Notes: generated by a model from the letters alone, not told the origin. 64,000 nucleotides of DNA from Panagrolaimus kolymaensis (GCA_028622995.1 JAJQJQ010000012.1:1426001-1490000), one strand, 5' to 3'. Numbered from the stretch's first letter, positions 12,604-25,071 are shown. Numbers and translations are program-made.

Positions 12604-12680
12604 GTTATGAAAAAAAATCTTTATTATATTATTGAAATTACAAATTATTATTATACATACAAAATAAAAAATATATAAAA

Positions 12681-14246
12681 TTAATCAGGTGATACAGTAT
12701 TGTGAATAATTTGTTGAAGTTCAGGATGTTTGACAAAAACACAATGTTCGAAAGCTTTAGGCTTTTCACCAATTGAAAGTTGAAGACATGGCGTTGAACG
12801 ATATCTTTCAAGCTTTTCCCAGTCATAAGGATCATCGAACTTTATTCCATTTGCATCCATAATTCTTGCAAGTACAACATAAAGACCATCATAATCAGGT
12901 GAATCATCAAATTTCCATTTGTCGATAACATTCATGATCAAATTATATTGTTGTGGACTTTTTGAAAGGAATGATTGACGATCACTTGTTCGAACACGTA
13001 GTTTTGAATCAGCTATTTTGTCTTTTTCATTTCGTCCAAAACATGCCCATGGTAGACGTCCTGTTGTAAGTTCGACCAATGAATAAAACCATGATTCAAC
13101 TGAAAATGTAAGATAATCAGAACAACATAATAAGAATGAACTAAATTATGTTATAAAACTTTGAATTATCAGTAAAAGCTTTGATAATAATAAATATTAA
13201 ACTCACTATCATCTCTTCGACATTGGTCAGGTTCAGAATGTTGAGATAAAGCACAATAACGAGATGTTCCACGAAAGCTTGTTCCTTGTCGTCTTGAAAG
13301 TGGATTACCATGATAATCAATATAAGTTCGAGCGATTCCAAAATCAAGCATATAAACAAGTCTTCGAAGAGCATTTTGATGTCCAATCTAAAAAATGATC
13401 CAGAAATAAATCATTAAATGAGTGAGCTACAGTAATATAAACTTACAGCAAAATTTGATGGCTTGACATCCCTTGATATAAATCCAATTCCATGAAGAGC
13501 TTCAATTGCGTGAAGAGTCTTAAAAACAAACAACATTATTTAAAAGTTAAAACGTTGTTCAGAAAATGCTATCTTGAGTATGCAAGTTCTCTTTGAATGA
13601 AAAGAAAGAAAGAACCAACCTGAATTCCAACACGTACAACAGTTCCCAAAGTTAATGATCCAAATTGTCGTCGAAGAGAGCTTAAATTTTCACCAACCAA
13701 AGTCATAACCATGAATCGAGTTTTTGAGAAGGTGTCAAAACCCATATCGAAGAGAGAACAGAAATGTACACCATTTTTGATCTTTTGCAAGACTTGAATT
13801 TCGATATCCAATGAATCAGTACTTTCAGATTTGATTGCAACAAGTAAGAATTTTCCATCGATGAGTTCATATGCGCCTTTGTGAACCACGCCATAACCAC
13901 CTTTTCCAATAACTTTGTAAACACGATAAGTTCGTCCACTTTTTCCTTTGACAATGGTATATTCAATCGAACCTTCTGTTGTTTTATCATTTGTGTTGGT
14001 ATTGTTATTAACAGATTCACTTAAGATGGTTGTTGGTTGAAGTTGAGATCCTTCGAGCGTCTTTGATTTCGTTTCTTTGAGATTTCTTGACTTTGGTTGT
14101 TCTTCCAGCTTCTTTGACTTAGGTTCTTCGAGCTTCTTTGACTTTGGTTCTTCAAGCTTATTTGACTTTGGAACTTCAAGCTTATTTGACTTTGGTGCAG
14201 GTTCAGAAGGTGGCGGAACAGCAGCAGCTTTCTTGGTTTTTAACAT
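12681..14246 (-). CDS. CK1-superfamily protein kinase, tau-tubulin kinase-like
   Basis: Exons (minus): 14246-13620, 13518-13447, 13387-13207 and 13099-12681, in agreeing phases, 432 aa. A low-complexity basic N-terminus (1-95) with a decapeptide-like repeat precedes the kinase domain (about 107-400). Visible are a glycine loop GKGGYG (114-119), the ATP lysine in VAIK (139), SRDVKPSN in place of HRD.KP.N (catalytic Asp226), and DFG at 248-250. The CK1-type activation segment FRGTSRYCALSQH and LVELTTGRLPW are also present. These are tau-tubulin kinase/CK1 group traits, a group much expanded in nematodes. The catalytic-loop histidine is a serine; lysine, aspartates and DFG are intact, so activity is plausible. 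An acceptor at 14273-14272 keeps the frame open upstream of the chosen ATG, so a further 5' exon is possible. A polyA signal is read from 12620-12625. Confidence 0.88.
14049..14195 (-). repeat. Coding tandem repeat in the kinase N-terminus
   Basis: About six degenerate copies of an 8-10-residue unit of the form PKS(N/K)KLEE occupy residues 18-66 of the kinase. At DNA level this is a direct repeat of roughly 24 bp (CTTCAAGCTTATTTGACTTT-like on plus). It is likely an unstructured charged linker that varies in copy number. Confidence 0.8.
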
Positions 14247-14961
14247 TTCTTTGACGAGATTTTGAGACTGACTGAAAATATAAATGCTTTGAAAAAAATT
14301 AGTTGCAATAAAAAACGGAACTATGCAAATTTATAAAAGTTTCATTTTTCTTGGGAAAGCAACGCTTTTCCTTTGATTTAAAAAAAACATGCAACATGAC
14401 AAATCTGCATCTTACATTTTGATTTTATTGGGTTTATTTTCTAAATTATTTTTTGTAATGATTAAGTTGTTCTAGGTTTACTTTTATATAATTAATTTAA
14501 TATGTACTTCTGTTTTTTTACTTCACTTTTTCCACGGCGATTGAGCGTATTTATATTTGAAGTCGAAGCCCATGAAAGCTTGTTCTTTTTTGTATTTTTC
14601 ATTGATAAATTTTTTCCCCCAAATAATCATTTCAATTATATCTTAAATTTTAAATTCCTTTATTTTTGTAAACCGATTTTAATGATCTGTCTTTAACAAC
14701 AAGAAAAAAGGAGTTTGAAAAACACTTGAGTTTTATTTGGTGGTGAAAGCAGGAAAATTGTTTCATCTTTGCCAAGTTTTTTTTACAAAAACTGCAAGGA
14801 AGGCAAACAATTTCTCATTTGATATTAAAGCATTTATTGCCACTTTGTAAGGTCGTACAAACAAATGAGAAAATAACCAAATATCCATTTTGGATAATAA
14901 TAATTAAGTTCACTTGCTTTTTTCAATTTTATGTTGGCCATTTTGTTCTCCATCGTTAAAA
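14247..14961. other. Intergenic between divergent kinase and F-box-like genes
   Basis: AT-rich promoter-type region between two divergent genes. It may contain an additional 5' exon of the kinase (acceptor at 14273-14272, minus). The reading frames here are short and of phenylalanine-rich composition, with no recognised domain. Confidence 0.5.
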
Positions 14962-15665
14962 ATGTTTCTTCGAATAATTTTTAATCAGCTTACATCTGAA
15001 GAAGAATCATTTGATTTTTCTTCTCTTCCATGGGTATGTCAACGAAGATTTGCAGAAATTTGTGATGGAGAAACTTTAAAAAATTTTGCTTTCATTAATG
15101 AATCAACTCGAATTTTTTCAAAACGCTGTCATTCAATCAAAAAAATTAGCGTTAGTTGTGGTAAAATCAGATTCTATAGTATGTGTTATTGTAAAGACAG
15201 CGAGCATTGCAATGGATTAGAAGCTTATCAATTCAATGGTAAAATTAATGTTGTGGATTGTGTTTATATTGCATATAGCAAAAAGGAGAAATTAAATGCT
15301 CAATTCCTTCAACGATTACCCATAAATTTTAGTTCCATTAAATATCTTGATCTAACTTTTCATTCTGCAGACCTTAGTTTTATACAAACTTTAATAATGC
15401 CGAATTTAAAAAGACTCGAATATGAGGGTCGAATATTTTTTGATATATCAGTTAAAGATTTGAAAGAAGTTTTATCATCTCTTGATAAATTTGAGTAAGT
15501 TTTTCGAAATGATTTTGAGTAAAAGAAAATCTTTTTTTTAGTTTTACTATGTACGATTTTCACACTTTAAATTCAAACGCAGATGAAATTATTTCGGAAT
15601 TCCGTTATCTCGGCTTTAACTATTATTTCGAAATGGGGAAACTTGTTTCTATTGGAAAGAAATAA
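14962..15665 (+). CDS. F-box-like protein, divergent
   Basis: Two exons, 14962-15494 and 15542-15665, in agreeing phase give 218 aa. The N-terminal segment has an F-box-like pattern (FDFSSLPWVCQRRFAEICDG, then LKNFAFINESTRIFSKRC), as in the large nematode F-box families. The rest (SSIKYLDLTFHSADLSFIQT, MPNLKRLEYEG) has leucine spacing like a short leucine-rich or FTH-type C-terminal region. An upstream in-frame ATG at 14914 would add 16 hydrophobic residues; the ATG at 14962 is chosen because it places the F-box-like motif near the N-terminus. If correct, the product is a substrate adaptor for SCF ubiquitin ligases. Family membership is inferred from pattern only. Confidence 0.6.
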
Positions 15666-16347
15666 TTATTATGAAACGTCTTTGTAGCTTTTTATATTGC
15701 TTTATAATTTTGATTCTTTGTTGTTTTATGAGTAAAAAAGAATTTATCTATCAACATATTGCTTCTGTTTCCTCTCTCATTCCATGCATTTTAGAAGTCA
15801 TACGTTAGAAGCTTATAAAAACTTTACCTTTTTGTGGAATCTTTTTGATAAAAAGCTTAACCATCTAAATAACCAACAAAAAATTCTTTCTTAAATTTAA
15901 ATTTTTTTTGTGCTTAATTTTTGATAATCGATGTTAATGACCCCATCATTCGATGTTTAAAAAGACATTACTCAACCATGCATACACATGAGACAATAAA
16001 GCAGCATCCGCTTAAATAAAAAAAAACAAAAAAAAACAAAGTAGGCGATCATCTTTTTGCTTTGAAATAATATTGCTCTTATTTTTTTCCCTCTTATGTT
16101 TTTTTTGAAGAGGTGGAATAATAGAAAAAGAAGGAATCAATCGACAACATCATTGCTTCGTTATCAGTCAACTAACCAACTAACTAACTTCCCAAGCCGA
16201 CTCATCAATAATACACATACAATAGAGAAGAGGAGGAGAGGAACAACTAACAGTTGAAAAAATTGATTCAATTCAAAGTTTTTTTTACTTCCACGAAAAA
16301 TATCGGTGGTGATTTCCATTGTTTGTATCCCTCATCTAAATGTCCAA
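15666..16347. other. Intergenic, upstream of the LRR receptor
   Basis: AT-rich with A-runs around 16015-16035 and (AACT)n near 16172-16188. No credible coding frame. It probably contains the promoter of the receptor gene downstream. Confidence 0.5.
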
Positions 16348-19300
16348 ATGAAATATCCACAAATTATAAAAGTTTTTATTTTTATATTATTTTTTCATAT
16401 TTGTAATGCATTTTCAAATGCTCCAACTTCATTTATATTTGAAAAAAGTTGCCGAAATATTGATAATGGATGTAAATGTTTAATTAGAACTAAAGAAACA
16501 AAATGTTGTTGTTTGCAAAAATTTGAACAGGTTCCTGAAAGTCTCAATGTTTTGTAAGTTGTTTTCTCGTTTTATAAACATTTTTAAAGATGCTAGCAGT
16601 TTATAGATTTTTGTATAAACCTGATTTTACTTTTATTGATCGTTTTACATTTAAAAATTATACTAAATTACAAGAAATGTAAGTTATCTAATAATTTTAG
16701 AACCATTAATAATGAGTGCCATTATTTTAGAATTATTGATAGTGCTACAGAGCTTACAATAATTGATGGAAGAGCATTTGATTTTTTACCTGATTTAAGG
16801 AAAATGTATTATTTTTATATTTAATTTTTAATCTTTGTCACCAAATATGAAATTTCAGAAGTATTACTCATGCTCCAAAATTAAATGAAATTAATGGAAC
16901 TTTATTATTTAAAAATCATAAACTTCAATCATTGTAAATTTATTTATTTATTTATTTATTTACTGTTTGGGGAGTCTTTCAAAATAAGGTGATTGTGGTT
17001 AAAAAAAACATAGGGCTAGTATTATATATTTTTTTAAATCCCGTTTCAAAAGGTTTAAAAATAATTGATGCAAAGATACTAACTTGAGAATTTGCCCATA
17101 TCTGAAAGTCATTAAACCAAGTTATTTTTCTCGCTTTGTTTATATTTTTTGAGCAAATTTGCTTGTGTTTTGTGCAATCGTTTTTTCATTAACTACCAAT
17201 TTCGATTATTTACTTCCCTTTGTATCAGTCGATACCACCAAACATTGTATGGTAAAAACAAATTTTATAATTAGCCTTCACCACAAACACCTTTTTTTAA
17301 AAGATTTTTTTTTTGCCAATTTTCATAAGTACTAACTTTTTTAACTTTTTAAAATTTTATTTTAGAATAATATCAAATACTTCATTAAAAAGATTACCAA
17401 CATTAAAAATGAGTGCATCACATATGCTTACAATGGATATCATTGATTTTTCTCAAAATCAAATCAGCTATATTGACATTGAACAAGTTTCGGGAATTCA
17501 GGCTCGAACATTAAAACTTAGTGGAAATGAAATTTCATATATTCGTGAAAAAGCTTTTGCACATTCTAAATTTGTTTCCCTTCAACTTAATGATAATCTT
17601 GAATTATCGAATTTGAATCTTCTGGCATTTGCGGATATTTCAGAATTGCATCAATTGGATCTTTCAGAAACATCAATAACTGAACTTCCTGTTATTGGAT
17701 TAAAAGATATTAAACATTTAATATTAAAAAATGTTCCAACGCTTAAAAAGTTGCCACCGGTGTTAGCTTTCAATAGTTTGAAGAAAGCTGAATTCACATA
17801 TCCTTATCATTGCTGCTTTTTTAAAGTTAGTTTAAAGTGAGAGAGTTGATAGTTAATCAGCAAGAAGCTACTGTAATTAGTCAAAAAAATTATCTCAACC
17901 TTTTATCTATTTTTAAAACATAGAAAAATATTAATTAATAAAAAGAATTATTTTAGCATGCAAGTCGTGATTATGCCACTGGTTTAGGCGCTCAATATAG
18001 TAGTCATTATAAAGAAATTCAACAAAGATCATGTACTCGAGAGGCATCTACAGTCGACATTAAATTATGGTTGAGAAAGAAAAGAGTAAGCTTTAGATCT
18101 TCTTTAATGTATAAAAATTAGCCCCATATGTGTTTTTATAGCATCAGTTTGTTTATTGGTAGTTTGATTTTAGGCTTCTCCAACCGTCGATCCTTTAGTG
18201 AATTCCCTTTCAGCTTGGTTTGATCTTCTTGAATCAAATCATGCTCAAGACAACATGAATATTGAAGACGATGACGGCAATGAGTTTGATATTTTTGGAG
18301 AATTAAAAGGTTTGATTTTTGAACTTTTTTAAACTTTGAAAATTTACAATCGCTTTTTTGACGTCAATAATTTTATTGATAAGGTAGTCATAAAACATTT
18401 ATGCAAAACAAAACAGCTTTTTTTTTCTTTGCAGCTTATCCAGCAGATGAAGTAGGAAATTCTCGGATTCTTGAACGTTGCAAAGCTGAAGCCGTTCAAA
18501 GATTTTATCTTAATATCACTTGTTCACCCGTTCCTGATGCCCTAAATCCATGCGAAGATATTGTTGGTTATCGATGGTTAAGATATATGATATGGATTAT
18601 ATGGATGATGGCCATTATTGGTAATGTAATTGTTTGGATAGTCATTATTACAATTTGGCATCGTAGATCAAGATTGCATTATTTTTTTATGGTTAATCTT
18701 TCGATTGCTGATTTTTTAACTGGAACTTATCTTGGAATATTGGCTATCAAAGATGCATTAACAGCAAATGAATATTATAATTATGCAGTTGAATGGCAAA
18801 CTGGATGGGGTTGTGCCATAGCAGGATTTATATCAGTTTTTGCTTCAGAACTTTCAATTGTTTCGCTGCTTTGGATAGCATTTGAAATTTATTATAATGC
18901 TAGATTTGCATTTTATGGAAAACGTTTAACTTCAAGAAATGCTATTCCATTGATGGGTATTGCATACATGTATGCATTTGTTATGGCATGTCTCCCGTTC
19001 TTTGGAGTTTCTAGTTATCAACGAACTAGCATTTGTTTACCTCTGAGTATTCAAAACCAAGTCGATCGAGGTTATATTGTTTTTGGACTTTCTGTTTCAT
19101 TGCTTTGTTTCGTGGGAATGATAGTTAATTATATTCTCATAAATTGTATGATTCGAAATCCCGGTGGACCAGCAAAGAAACAAGATGCACAAATATTTCG
19201 TCGTAGTTTAGCTTTAATTGTAACAAATATGGTTTGTTGGGTTCCTGTATTATTTTTTGGACTTACAGCAAGTCTTGGATATCCATTAATAACAATTACA

Positions 19301-20283
19301 AATGCGAAAATATGTTTAGTACTTTTTTATCCAATTAATAGTTGCGCCAATCCATATTTATATGTTTTCTTAACTCAAATGGGAAGTGAAGCAAAGAAGA
19401 AAGCTGCAATCGCAGTGAAACGACATAGTGAAGATAATCCGTGAGCTAATATTTTTTGGGGTAACTTTTTTCCATTGAAATGTAATGATTTTAGTTTTAG
19501 CAGTAAATTTTATTATGCCCATTCCCCGGGTGAGAGAGAACATTTGAAACATGAGGAAGAAGCAAATCGAAATATGAGTTTTTTGCAAGTAACTCAAACA
19601 ACTTCCCTAAATTCAACCCCGCGAGGATCATCATCCTCGGATGCAACTAAACGAAGTTCAATGGAATCTAATGAAGATAGAAAGTAAGTAGCAAGGTAAA
19701 ATTTTAAAACAAGTTTTGAGGTTTTTTTTGCCCACAAAGCCATTAGTAAAACTTTCTCTAAAAATGAAATGAATTTAGCAAATCATTTCAAGAACAAGTT
19801 CTTGGTCATGCATCTGAAAGCTTTCCATTACGAAAATCAATTCCATCAGCTCGTCCAAGAGTTTCAGCTCAGCCCGAATTAAGCGAAATCAGCGAACATT
19901 CCACAAATTCAGGAGAAGATGCAGAAAAACCTTCATCAAAAACTCCAACATTTTTTCTTGAACAAATTAAATCTGCTCTTTTCATGAGGCGTCAACCGAA
20001 TATCATTCATCTTGATATTGTTGATGGAATTGAACTTAATACAATCATTCCTCAACACAAACGTGAAAATAGTATCATTAGTTTGGGACAAGATTCAGGC
20101 AAAGGTGAATCCATTCAACGAAATTCTATAAGTTCTAATGAAACTCCCGAAGATGGACATCGAAAATTTTCAGTTTATTCTTCGGTGATTCAAAAAGGCC
20201 ATACACATCATAAAAGATCCGATCAACCTGCAACTCCTGCATTGGTGTTATCAGAATATAAGTCAATTGATGATGGGCTATAA
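16348..20283 (+). CDS. fshr-1: Leucine-rich-repeat glycoprotein-hormone-type GPCR (FSHR/LGR type A)
   Basis: Ten exons (16348-16553, 16607-16678, 16731-16805, 16859-16933, 17366-17825, 17957-18085, 18174-18309, 18435-19440, 19495-19683, 19779-20283) join in frame to 950 aa. A signal peptide (1-23, MKYPQIIKVFIFILFFH) precedes a cysteine-rich cap. Exons 2-4 are about 72-75 bp, one LRR each, followed by a large LRR exon, a cysteine-containing hinge and seven helices from about 433. Diagnostic for the glycoprotein-hormone receptor family are NPCEDIVGY, WQTGWGC, VFASELS, FFGVSSY and INSCANPYLY (NPxxY). The ERW/DRY triplet at the end of TM3 is EIY (535-537), lacking arginine. A serine/threonine-rich tail of about 240 residues holds many potential phosphorylation sites. 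AATAAA is at 20323-20328. At exon 3 an alternative acceptor exists at 16699-16700, but 16731 keeps the LRR frame. Confidence 0.93.
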
Positions 20284-20683
20284 TGGCGGCGATATTTATT
20301 AATATTATTATTATATTTGAATAATAAACTTCCAAATTATGGCTTAATCAAAATTTTTGTTTACAAGAGAGCTTTCTCTCATTTTTAAAGCATAAAAGGT
20401 TCTAAAGTAAAAAAGAATTTTGTAAAACAATTAACAGGTCTATTTTTTACCCATATTTCTGATGTACAAATTGTTTTAGTACTTATTTATTTGCTGATTT
20501 TACAACAGCCTTTGATTAACAATTATTATTTATAATGTTTTTGGTGTGCTAATTATTGTTTACATTTTATATATATTATTAAAATAATTTTATTTATAAA
20601 CTCTGACTAGATTTCAACGGTATTTTAAGGCAAAAACAAACAATAATAATTAAGTATAACTGTACAAAGTAAGAAACAAGAAA
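20284..20683. other. Intergenic, convergent 3' ends
   Basis: AT-rich 400 bp between two converging genes. It holds the receptor polyadenylation signal at 20323-20328 and the 3'UTR of the minus-strand membrane protein. No coding frame. Confidence 0.6.
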
Positions 20684-22868
20684 TTAAACATAAGTCATCG
20701 GATTATTTTGTGAATCATTATTATTACCACCACCATTACATATTGTTAAGGTTGGAGGAGATTTAATGCTACTTAATGATGGCGGTGAAAATTCTCTGAA
20801 GATGAAATTAACAATAGGTTTTTTGCCATAAACATTTTGGTTGCTTACTTGAGAATTCTTGGTGGAGCTCTTGGACTTTGATGATTCCATAATCTTGATG
20901 GACCCGTACCATACCCGCTTTCACGTCCACCAAATTCACTTTGCCTCGAATTTATTGGTGAACAATGTTGCCGATTTATTACTTCTATTTCTGCGTCCAA
21001 TGATGATCCATCGAGTTCATCCGTGGAAGCACTGCTTCGATTTAGAGATAAATCGGGAGGTGGAGGAGGCGGTCGACAACTTGGTGGAGGTTTTCTCTCC
21101 GCCTCTTGAGCCAATCGATCAAGGAACATCATAGCTTGAGTCGGTTGTTGCTCGTCGAAGCGTCTCGAATTTGCTCGAGTGAAATTATGTGAAAATGAAG
21201 TTGGAATGGTTGAATTCGAAGGTGGTAAAGCATAATTAACTGGAATTTCTTCATAATGTCGATTTAATGTGCAATAAGCTGATGCTTGGTCGGATGGCAT
21301 CCTCACTGCTATGGATCTTGTTGGTGGTATCAGCCTTTGCCCTGGTAATCTCATCATTGTCGTCGATGATTGTATTCCCATAACCGGTTGCGAGCGAATC
21401 AATGAAGATGAAGCATTTGATGATGCTATATTATTTACACTTGCTGAACCATATTGTGGCATTCCAATGGTTACAAGTTGTGGAGATCGAACAGCATTAT
21501 TCCATTGTGGATGAGTTACACCATTTGTTACAATAGTATCCGATGATGAATTAAATTTTGATGAATCACCTGTAGATGATGGAGAGCGTTTGGAATAATT
21601 CCTAAAACAAAAGCCTTTTTATTAAAAGAAGCTAATAAAACTCGAACAAGGACAGCTGCAACAGTTGTGGAGAAAGTTTCTTTTCTTTTTTGCTGACTGC
21701 CTTATTTATTTTATTTTTTTGTATTGTCATAAATCATCATAAAAAATTATGTCTGTTGACGCCTTTTTTATTTGAGGATATACCAGAAGGGAAGCAAAAA
21801 AAATCAACATCGATCATTGACTCGGAAGCTGGTGGTGATGTTTTTGTTTTTGTATTCAAATAACATCGATTTTTAGGATTTATGGCTTTAAAAAAAGGCA
21901 ACGAAAAAAGCAACTTTTGGGTTTGAAAAAAGTAAAAATAATATTGAAAAAATAGTAAACTCACTTTCGACAAAATTTATGCCAACATATTGTCACGGTA
22001 CATACTGTAAATAAAACCGTCAAAAAGCATGAAACTCCAAAAAGAACTAATCCTTGAAGAGTTCCCTCTAATCCAATAAATTCATAAATGGGATTAAATT
22101 CGCATGTTTGAAGCCGAACCTGAAAAGTTTTTTATTCAAACAAAAAATATTTTAAAAATTTTCCCTCCATTTTTTTTCTCAAAAATATTTAACATCTTTT
22201 TTTCAATTTTCAAAAAAAGAAAATTTTTATATAAATCATTCAATTTAGGAGAAGGCTCGGACATCTTTTTTAAGCTAACTCCCGCGGGAGAATTTTTCAA
22301 TTCATCAAGTTAGTTTTCTTTTGGCCTTCTTTTTCGGCGTTTTTCCAGCAGCGGCGGATGGTCAGTCAAAAGAAAGCGTTGAATCTTTTTTTTTTGTGAC
22401 TTGCAACTAGCGCAAGTTGTTGCGATTTGAATAAATAAATTACTTTCTTTAACAATAAAAGAAATTTGTCAAATTTAAAAGGAAAAAGATGTCAAATTTT
22501 TTTTTTGAAGCTCGGCACTAAAGGTGTCAAAGAGGAAATTCAATTTAGACCAGAAAAGTTTTTATGGAAATCGAAAATTAAAAAATTCACAAAGTTTTGT
22601 ATAAACGTCGAAAAATAAAAATGGCTTCCATAGTAAAAAGGGTTACGATATTAAAAATAATAAAAAAATCTTGTGGAATTTTCGTAACTGACTCCAGACA
22701 GAAAGATACATGAATGTTGCCATCTTAGTACAGCAATCAAGAATTTTAAATACTAACCTTTCTTAAAGCCGATTCAGGTTCATCCGAAATTAAATGCCAT
22801 ATTAAAGTTGGATCAGGTGGCGGAGGTAAATCAAAGATAGGCGGAGGTGGAATACACTCGCAACCCAT
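20684..22868 (-). CDS. Proline-rich single-pass membrane protein, unidentified
   Basis: Exons (minus): 22868-22758, 22119-21965, 21601-20849 and 20795-20684, in agreeing phases, 376 aa. The N-terminus MGCECIPPPPIFDLPPPPDP is proline-rich and has no signal peptide. MGC could be N-myristoylated or palmitoylated after Met removal (inference). A transmembrane helix lies at about residues 58-80 (LVLFGVSCFLTVLFTVCTVT), followed by a 290-residue serine/proline/asparagine-rich cytoplasmic tail. The tail has a polyproline stretch (PPPSCRPPPPPPDLSL) and NYALPPSN, possible SH3/WW ligands. The last intron is 53 bp. Introns 1 and 2 are long for this genome (638 and 363 bp) and AT-rich. The layout resembles a signalling adaptor membrane protein. 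I do not recognise the family. Confidence 0.7.
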
Positions 22869-23829
22869 CGTTGTTTTATTATTAATAATTTAAAAATAAG
22901 TAATTAATTATATTATAGGATTGCTTCTACATTGATAGCTGAAATTTACAAAATTTAAACTTCTCGTAATTAAAAAAAAAATAATCTCGCAATGTAAATA
23001 AGCGAAAGACCATGGTATCACGAAAATTCAAACACGAATTATGGACAAAAAGTTGTTTGACAAATAAACAACAAGAAAAAAAAGAAGCCAAAAGTCCAAA
23101 ACAATTAGCTTGTCTCTTTTTAAAACTCCAACAAATAAGAAGAGAGGCAGTTCACTCTTCGCTTTTTTATTTTTCACAAAATACTCTAAGATGATGAGCT
23201 AATTTCTAGGATGCCAGAAGCAGGCGACAAAACTAAAGCCACTCACTCTTTTTTCTATGCAAAGAAAGAGGAGGTCGGGTCAGTTAATGTCGAATGCGCA
23301 ATTAACTGTCAACAAAAAGGAAAGAAACGAAACGCGCGAAACTCCGCAACAAACGACATTTTTGGGAGGAGGATCCAACAACTCCAGCCTTTTCTTATGC
23401 CAAAATCCAAACACAACGAATAGGAAAAATGGGACGTTTAGCTGAAAAAAATTTATTTAAAACCACCAACAACTAAAAAATTTATTGTTGTTATATAATC
23501 AACAGATATTTTAAGGAAAGAAAAAGTCTCAGCTGCTGCTCCAGCGCAACTATTGGACTTTTTTTTATAAACGGTTAAAAAATTTGGGAGAGTTTCTATT
23601 TTTTTTTTGCTTGCTTGCAAAGCTTTGGAAAAAAAGAGGAAATCCGATTTGCGTGTGCCCGAAAATGAAGCGCTTTGTTGTGTTGCCAAAAAAAAGAAGA
23701 AGCGCTAACAAATAGATTGAGATAGATATTTCTGAAGCTTTTTACATGTTGTTGAATTTATTTATTTAAAAAAAAGAAGGGATGCGTGCCTCTTCGTCTA
23801 TTTTGCTCTTTGTTGGAATTAGTCGGAAA

Positions 23830-24145
23830 CAGTGATGTTCCTCCGCCCGCTCTTCGCCCGCAAGCGCCCGCCCGCGGGCGGCGGGCGGGCGACGGGCGGA
23901 GTTTTGGAAATTTCGCGGGCGCCGGGCGGGCGGAGGGCAATTTTTAAAAAAAAATTTAAAAATTCAATTTTTTACCGAAAAAAATCGATTTTTAATAGGA
24001 AAAATCAAAAATTTTACGGGCGACGGGCGGGCACGGGCGAAGATTCAAAAGATGGCGGGCGCTCGGGCGAGCGCGGGCGACTTTTACAAATTTCCGCGGG
24101 CGGCGAGCGGGCGACGGGCGGGAAAAATGAGAAGGAACAACACTG
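23830..24145. mobile_element. hAT-type MITE with GGGCG-rich subterminal arrays
   Basis: A 316-bp element bounded by a perfect 8-bp target duplication GTCGGAAA (23822-23829 and 24146-24153). Its inverted ends are CAGTGATGTTCC on the left and CAGTGTTGTTCC on the right (reverse complement), the CAGTG start typical of hAT transposons. Inside each end are repeated GGGCG/CGCCC units (for example GGGCGACGGGCGG). They make this a sharp GC-rich island in sequence otherwise around 25-30% GC. The short middle (about 23940-24015) is A/T-rich. There is no transposase, so it is non-autonomous. Reading frames across it (alanine/arginine/proline-rich) are a composition effect. Confidence 0.85.
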
Positions 24146-24836
24146 GTCGGAAATCAAAGTTGGTAGTAAAAATGGAAGAAAACAAAACGGAACAAAGAAA
24201 GATGTTGAATTTTTTTGGCAGAAAAATAAACTTTTTGAAAAAGTCACAACGAATCAAAAATAAAATTTTCTAAAAAAACTCTTTGTTATGATTAAAAATT
24301 ATTTTTTGAAAAGTTAAAAAAAAAGAACTAAAAATCAAACAAATAACAGACATTCCTCTCAAAAAGTCAAGTTTGACATTCACAAAAAACAAATTATTTC
24401 CTCAAGAGGTTCACCCTTATGTTAAAAAAAAATAAAGGTGGTAAAGTTAGTGTCATTTCTCCTTCCAGGAATCCACCGTAACGTCAATTCCTCTCCTCAA
24501 GGGCATCGACACGAGACTAACAGGTGCCAATTTTTTTTTTATTTCAAAAAATGAAAAAAAAAATCAAGGTTGATTAATCCCACAATTGCAAATTAGGAGA
24601 GGCTATAAAATAACCCCATCACATAGAGAAGAAACTCAATCAGCAATTTTTTTAGGGTTGAAAAAAAAAACAACAGCATTGAACGAAAAAAAGTCATAAA
24701 ATTTCTCTAAATTGGGCATTGTTTTCGTGACTCCCTTAATTTATTTTTAAGGAAAGTATCGTAAAAAAAGAATATAGAAGCAGACGATTATGAATTGTAA
24801 GGAACAAGAAGAAGATGCACTCAATCAAAATATTAA

Positions 24837-25071
24837 AGGGAGTGTCTCAAGCGATAGAGATTTCCTTACAGCGGGTGTTCCTAGCCCGAAAGTTTTTTTT
24901 CATTGTCTCAAAAGCTTACAAAGAGCTACAGATTTTTTGTAGCTTTTTGTAGCACTTTGTTTTTTTTTCTCGAAGTGTTACAAAAAGCTACGAAAATTCG
25001 AAGAAGTGAACTTTCGGGCTAGGAACATCCGTCCGTCGTAAAAAAAATCTCTATCGCTTGAGACACTCCCT
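24837..25071. mobile_element. TTAA-flanked MITE, 235 bp
   Basis: Flanked by TTAA on both sides (24833-24836 and 25072-25075). Terminal inverted repeats begin AGGGAGTGTCTCAAGCGATA, are perfect for about 26 bp, and continue imperfectly to about 60 bp through CCTAGCCCGAAAGT on each arm. The interior holds inverted GTAGCTTTTTGTA-type segments. A TTAA duplication is characteristic of piggyBac-like elements, but the terminal bases are not the usual CCC, so the superfamily is uncertain. No transposase. Confidence 0.75.

Noticed and set aside
23758..24263. Alanine/arginine/proline-rich frames in the GC-rich island
   Set aside because: Composition effect of the GGGCG repeats inside the hAT MITE; no start context, domain or splice structure.
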